Of a DNA stretch of 64,000 nucleotides, positions 59,695 through 64,000 are shown piece by piece. Numbering within the stretch: position 1 is the stretch's first letter; every line of letters starts with the position of its first letter. Origin of the DNA: Callaeas wilsoni (Eukaryota; Chordata; Aves; Passeriformes; Callaeidae); assembly GCA_013398955.1 (NCBI GenBank), contig VWPU01009550.1, positions 18,452-82,451 on the forward strand, in the 5' to 3' direction. The position numbers were made by a program, and so were the translations under genes. Under the pieces are notes generated by a model, which ran no database searches, had not been told where the DNA came from, and saw only the letters and a list, made by a program, of their open reading frames with translations.

Positions 59695-60036
59695 TGTGGG
59701 CTTCCAAGCAGGGGTTCAGAGATGCAGCGAGGCAGGAGTCCAGAGCGAGGAATGAATTATTTATTAAATTTACAATACCATTTATATATTCTAGTTCCAT
59801 AAAGCAATTGAACAGTGCTCACACTTCTCCTAGGGTGGTTGGTCAAAGTCTCAGACACCCACTTAGAAATGTTTTTTCCTAATATAATGTACACGAGGTC
59901 AGAAGATACCAGATATGAATGCTATTTACAAAAACCCTATCTATTGTTTACATAGCTTACATAGCAAAGGAAAAGTTCTCACAGAATGAATGCAAGAAGA
60001 GAAAATTTCCCTGCTAACGGCATTTCAGCATCTACA
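59695..60036 (-). mobile_element. Solo LTR C of an endogenous retrovirus (342 bp) inside CR1
   Basis: On the plus strand the element starts TGTGGGCTTCC and ends GCATCTACA (TG...CA), and is flanked by perfect 6-bp duplications CACCCT at 59689-59694 and 60037-60042. Removing the LTR and one flank restores the CR1 text GAACACCCTCATCGGGGACA. Promoter-type signals read on the minus strand: TATATAAA at 59788-59781 and AATAAA at 59765-59760, so the LTR is oriented minus, opposite to its CR1 host. A 6-bp duplication is typical of class II (ERVK, beta-retrovirus-like) elements. There is no internal sequence, so it is a solo LTR. It is not related by eye to LTRs A, B or the one at 8354. Confidence 0.92.
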
Positions 60037-60208
60037 CACCCTCATCGGGGACACAAATGAAGGGGTGGAGGGCACCCTCAGCACATTTGCAGGTTTGCAG
60101 AGCTGAGGGAGCAGGGACACTCCTGAGGACGGGGCCACCCAAAGGGACCTGGACAAGCTCCAGAAGTGGCCCCTGAGAATCTCATGAGGTTTAACAAAAC
60201 CAAGTGCT
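60037..60208 (+). mobile_element. CR1 LINE reverse-transcriptase segment, part 2 (pseudogene)
   Basis: The CR1 text resumes with GAGGGCACCCTCAGCACATT, GCAGGTTTGCAGAGCTGAGG, AAAGGGACCTGGACAAGCTC and CTCATGAGGTTTAACAAAAC, matching the CR1 region after the GVPQGSVLGP motif. The catalytic FADD motif should lie at about 60086-60097 but reads Phe-Ala-Gly-Leu, so both aspartates are gone. Similarity ends at CCAAGTGCTG near 60208, so the CR1 3' end is missing. Confidence 0.85.
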
Positions 60209-62392
60209 GATATTCATCATGACAAATAAGGTACTGTTCTTCCATTGAAATTTAAAACTGATAGAAACTCTGCTTGCTATCTCTTTGATGAATTCAGACC
60301 AGAGATTTCACTTTAACACATTTTGGATCTGGTGCAATTCTGTAATGTCTCCCTTTTAAATTTATTGTTCTTATTTTCTTTTAGCCTCCTACTGATCTGT
60401 CAGTTTGGAATTACAATGTTCCTGGATTTGCAGATGTTATTGAAATATGGTGATTTATTCAGAGCTGTGTTAGAAAGGGTGTCAAAACACAGGAAGCTAA
60501 CTTTCCCCTGTAGATGTGGATATATACATGACATGCCTTTTTCTTAAATCACCTTCTCTTTGTAAGTCTATTCATTGTAGTATCATCCCCTTATGTGAAT
60601 ATTACAGTCTCATCCTGGGCTTTACTGAAATCTGTATAAATGCCCTTGATTTGAACAACATGCAGCAGATTTAAATTCTGCAATAAATTTCAAATGGCAG
60701 AATTAGCACTTCAAGTTCTTGTGAGTAACTGAGATTGCAAAGAGCAGCTGTGTTTGATCTAGTCAGCCCACAGGCCATGTTCTGAGAGACTGTTTGTAAC
60801 TGCATCGAGGGGGAGAGGATACTCCTGTTTGTTTCCCAAGTACTGAAAACAATTTAGCTTTATTTTACTGTGGAAGGAGTGCTTTGGTTTGACTTTTAGG
60901 ACTGTCATAAAACAAAGATGACCTATCTAGGAGCACTGAAGTCATAAGACCTTAACCCTTGAATGCTCATGCAGAAGGGCTTCCCCTGATGATGAAACGG
61001 CTCAGGGGTACCTAGCTGGGTTTAAAAAGCATTTTCCAGTTGCTGGCAAGGCCAGGGGCTGGTGCTGCAGCCAGGTGTGGGCAGATTGCAGATTCATCCC
61101 CACCTCATTGGCATTCCTCACATGGCACTGCTGCCTTGAGACAACTCCGCGGGCTGAACTTGCCCTGCTCCTCGCAGGAGGTGAGCCTTGTCCTGGTAAT
61201 TCACACACTGCTTCGTGCTGCTGGAGCATGGCGTGGCTCTGTACCCCACGGGCTTCATGAAAACCTGGCAATTTGTGGCATTTGCTGGATCTCCGATCAG
61301 ATGCCCTGCCTAGCTGAATTACTGCTGCAACCAACAATGAATTTAAAGCTTACGAGCTCAAATCACCTCACATTATTCATGCAAAAATTAGAATCAGTGA
61401 AACGAAAATATATAAACCCAGACCTCCTCCCCTGAGTGCCTGTTATTAAGCAGAGATTTACAGCCAAAGCCCCATCGTGTTGAGGCTGGATGCACTTTTC
61501 AACTAACAGATATTTCAGCCATTAAGTGATATGCTTTACAACATATGGAAAGATTGCTCTAATATGCTGGTAATATATATTTCATTGGAAAAGAATAAAT
61601 TCCTTCTTGACAGAAGTTTTAAATTCTAAACTGCTGAAATAAAACTTTGAGTACTGGCATCTCCTGTTTATTGATGTCAGGTTTTTTGATAAGATGGTAT
61701 GGTTATTAATATTTGCTACAAAATAATGACAATCTCATTGCTTGGGAAACTTTCCAAACAAAGTTGAATCTAAATTATGTAACACCAACTTGAAATTGAC
61801 ACACAGTCTTTTCTATATGATAGGGGACAATTAAATCAGAGATAATGGAAGGAATAAAATAATCCAAGCACAAATCACTAGAGAAATTACTGAAGAAATG
61901 TAGCATACCAAAACAGGTGAGAATGAGCAAATAAATATTATAACTTCAATTAAAAAATAGAGTATTTAATGGACTGGAAAGGGATGTGGGAATTAACATT
62001 GGCTGATATATTTCAAACCACTGAATTAAATCCATAATATCTGTTTGTGTTGCTATATTTTAATATCTGTGGTTGCCTGAAAGTCATCTTCTAGGAAACA
62101 ACAACCCCCCCAAAAAGATACATATTTGTCAGTAAGACTACAAAAGTGCTATTTACTGCCACCAGAGTCTAATTGGAAGCATTTTGTGCAGCCACACACA
62201 TCGAGCAGGAAGAACACTTTTAGAACAACAACACTGGTTAAAAATCCTGCCGTGCGGGGAACAGAGCTGCTACACCACGGGGTTTGCACATGGGGAGGGA
62301 TGAACAGAGCGGGAAAAATTCACACATTTCTTCAGCAGCAGCTCGGAATGGACGTGTTGGAAGAGCTGCTGGAGAGCTGGCTGAGGCTGTGA
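60209..62392. other. Unique non-coding DNA
   Basis: No gene is visible. A mildly GC-rich patch occupies about 61020-61270 and gives a 131-codon frame on the plus strand (61040-61435) and a 111-codon frame on the minus strand. Neither has a recognisable domain. Confidence 0.6.
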
Positions 62393-62567
62393 GGGGTCTC
62401 TGATAACATGGGGGGTGTCTGATAACGGGGGGTCTCTGATAACGGGGGGTCTCTGATAACATGGGGTGTCTCTGATATACGGGGGTCTCTGATACACGGG
62501 GTGTCTCTGATAACATGGGGGTCTCTGATAACATGGGGGGGTCTCTGATAACACGGGGGTCTCTGGT
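62393..62567 (+). repeat. G-rich minisatellite, about nine units of 17-22 bp
   Basis: The unit is GGGGTCTCTGATAACATG with variants ATAACGG, ATATACG and ATACACG, and G-runs of three to seven bases. Unit length varies mainly through the G-run. The minus-strand open frames across it repeat Ser-Glu-Thr-Pro or Tyr-Gln-Arg patterns purely because the repeat is read through, so they are not proteins. Confidence 0.93.
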
Positions 62568-63980
62568 GGCCGTGCTGCTGGCCGGGGATCTCTGCAGAGT
62601 GGGCTGTGGAGCACCAACTCTGAGCAGGCAGCTTTTCCTTGAAATTGCTTCAACTACAATAAAATATCTTCTCATCTAAACAAAAAAATTCCACAGGAGC
62701 ATTTGACTAGCAGGGGGATTTAACTCCACAGCAAATTGATGGAAAATATTCACTGCTGAACATCAGATACTCACAGGTGGAGAAGGGTATTTGTTTTGTC
62801 TCATTTATTCCGATTGCTAAAATATTCCCCAGGTGCATTTCCTATTCACTGGGTGGCTTTTCCAATGTTTAAAGTGAAAACACACAGCAATACAACAGAA
62901 ATGACTGTACTTCTCCTCTTTAGGGTATTGAGGAACAATGTTCATTTTCCCCTTGGGAACATAACGCTGAGCCCAGTGGAGAGAATTAACAAACTCTGGG
63001 AATTGCTGAATTCCATCATGTGGACTTAAATTCCATATTTCAAGTAGAGTTTGTAGCTATTATGGTGATATTTTATGGTTATAAACACTGCTTTTCTTCA
63101 CAAGAGCCAGTTACCTTCATATGCTAACAGAATTGCCATTAGACTATTTTTTTCAGTGTCTCCATATATTGTACAGCACTGAAAATCTGAAGTTTTCTTC
63201 TCTGATTTCTGACCATCTCCCAGACCTTATTGACTGCTCTTGAATGTTCAGTCTGCAGAAGCAATTAGCACTGCTTTAACAGCATAATGTGGGTAATGAG
63301 GAATTTTGGTATTATTTAAATGCCACTTCTTCTCTAAGACACCTGCTCCATATTAGGAGAACGAACTTAAAAAGCAAACAAGATCGTTCAAGAAGAGATG
63401 TTTGGAACCACGCTTGCTCTGGTTGCATTTTTTCATCATTTCTCTCCAGGGAGCACACCAGTTTTCCTTAGATTAATGCTGGATTTTATACTGATCAGCA
63501 AGCCTGGATAATATGTTACCTTGCATTTTCAACATACTTCACTTCTTACTGATAAGTACCTTTTTTTGCTCTTTTGTTGCTCTTTTTTTTTTCTTTTAAG
63601 ACTTGCTAGCTGATCTCAAACAATGTATTCCTGGGCTGCTTTTTTTTGCATTTTAACTTGTCTTGAAAAATAACCAGCAGTTGAGTGCAACTCAAATATT
63701 CACTTTCCAAAGCTTGACCAAATTACATTCCACATTCGATTTCTTCTACCTTCCAGAACAAGCAAATTAAATGTGATGTGTTGTAAGAGGAATAAGCTCA
63801 GCACTTCTATAAACTTCAATATTTTTCTGTTACCAAACCACCAAGTTGTTAATTAGAGAATGTTGGAATCATAGGGACTGGAGCAGTGCAGAGAAGCACA
63901 GCTATTTGTGCATGACCTGGTCTGGACTTAAAACTACAGCAAGGAAAAGGAGCTGGAAGGGGAAGGACACCGTTCACAAA
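62568..63980. other. Unique non-coding DNA
   Basis: AT-rich, with short T-runs near 63560-63600. No gene or repeat is recognised. Confidence 0.6.
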
Positions 63981-64000
63981 TATTATATTATATTATATTA
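63981..64000. repeat. (TATTA)n microsatellite, cut by window edge
   Basis: Four exact TATTA units run into the right boundary, so the full length is unknown. Confidence 0.85.

Noticed and set aside
59545..59802. 85-codon plus-strand frame at the CR1/LTR junction as a gene
   Set aside because: It is decayed CR1 reverse transcriptase running straight into the antisense LTR C.
62393..62567. CRISPR array
   Set aside because: Units are contiguous without unique spacers, and the sequence is eukaryotic.
62238..62675. Minus-strand frames rich in repeating Ser-Glu-Thr-Pro or Tyr-Gln-Arg as repeat proteins
   Set aside because: They are the minisatellite at 62393-62567 read through in different frames; several frames stay open at once, which is a property of the repeat unit.

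Overview
The window reads as ordinary non-coding DNA from a bird, probably a passerine. The evidence is several CR1 LINE fragments, including 3' tails with the CR1-type 'ATTCTRTG' ending. There are also four retroviral LTRs of avian type, low overall repeat density, AT-rich unique sequence with small CpG-rich patches, and a few decayed ancient MIR-like SINE remnants. The order-level assignment is inference; no marker gene is present. I found no complete protein-coding gene, rRNA, tRNA or CRISPR array. The longest open frames (up to 165 codons) lack recognisable domains, several begin only at non-ATG codons, and the longest overlaps a SINE-like repeat. The window is best described as a gene desert or the interior of a very large intron.

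Layout. 1-8060: unique AT-rich sequence with a small tandem duplication (102-160) and a GC-rich patch (3595-3945). 8061-8759: the 3' tail of a retroviral coding region followed by an LTR with a pyrimidine-rich tract. 8760-17090: unique sequence with a tetranucleotide microsatellite, three CpG-rich patches and one exon-like island (15359-15435). 17092-17314 and 19533-19650: CR1 3' ends on opposite strands. 21859-22358 and 31690-32177: two related solo LTRs in the same orientation, about 9.8 kb apart, the second inserted inside an older CR1 tail. 32216-43000: unique sequence with a TATA/CpG promoter-like block at 38249-38840 and an MIR-like element at 42630-42740. 43001-43210: CR1 3' end. 43211-59289: unique sequence with two N bases (50740, 52683), one of them beside a local duplication, a long A-run, and a possible signal-peptide exon on the minus strand (53966-54088). 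59290-60208: a decayed CR1 reverse-transcriptase segment split by a solo LTR with perfect 6-bp target duplications. 60209-64000: unique sequence, a G-rich minisatellite (62393-62567) and an (TATTA)n run entering the right edge.

Nothing here acts as an operon or pathway. What the sequence shows clearly is a layered history of retroelement insertion. Old CR1 copies were hit later by LTR retroviruses, at least three of which (21859, 31690 and 59695) are now solo LTRs that can be delimited to the base from their TG...CA ends and target duplications. I did not find a new biological system. The more speculative leads are two exon-like islands and one promoter-like CpG block, all of which need transcript or conservation data.
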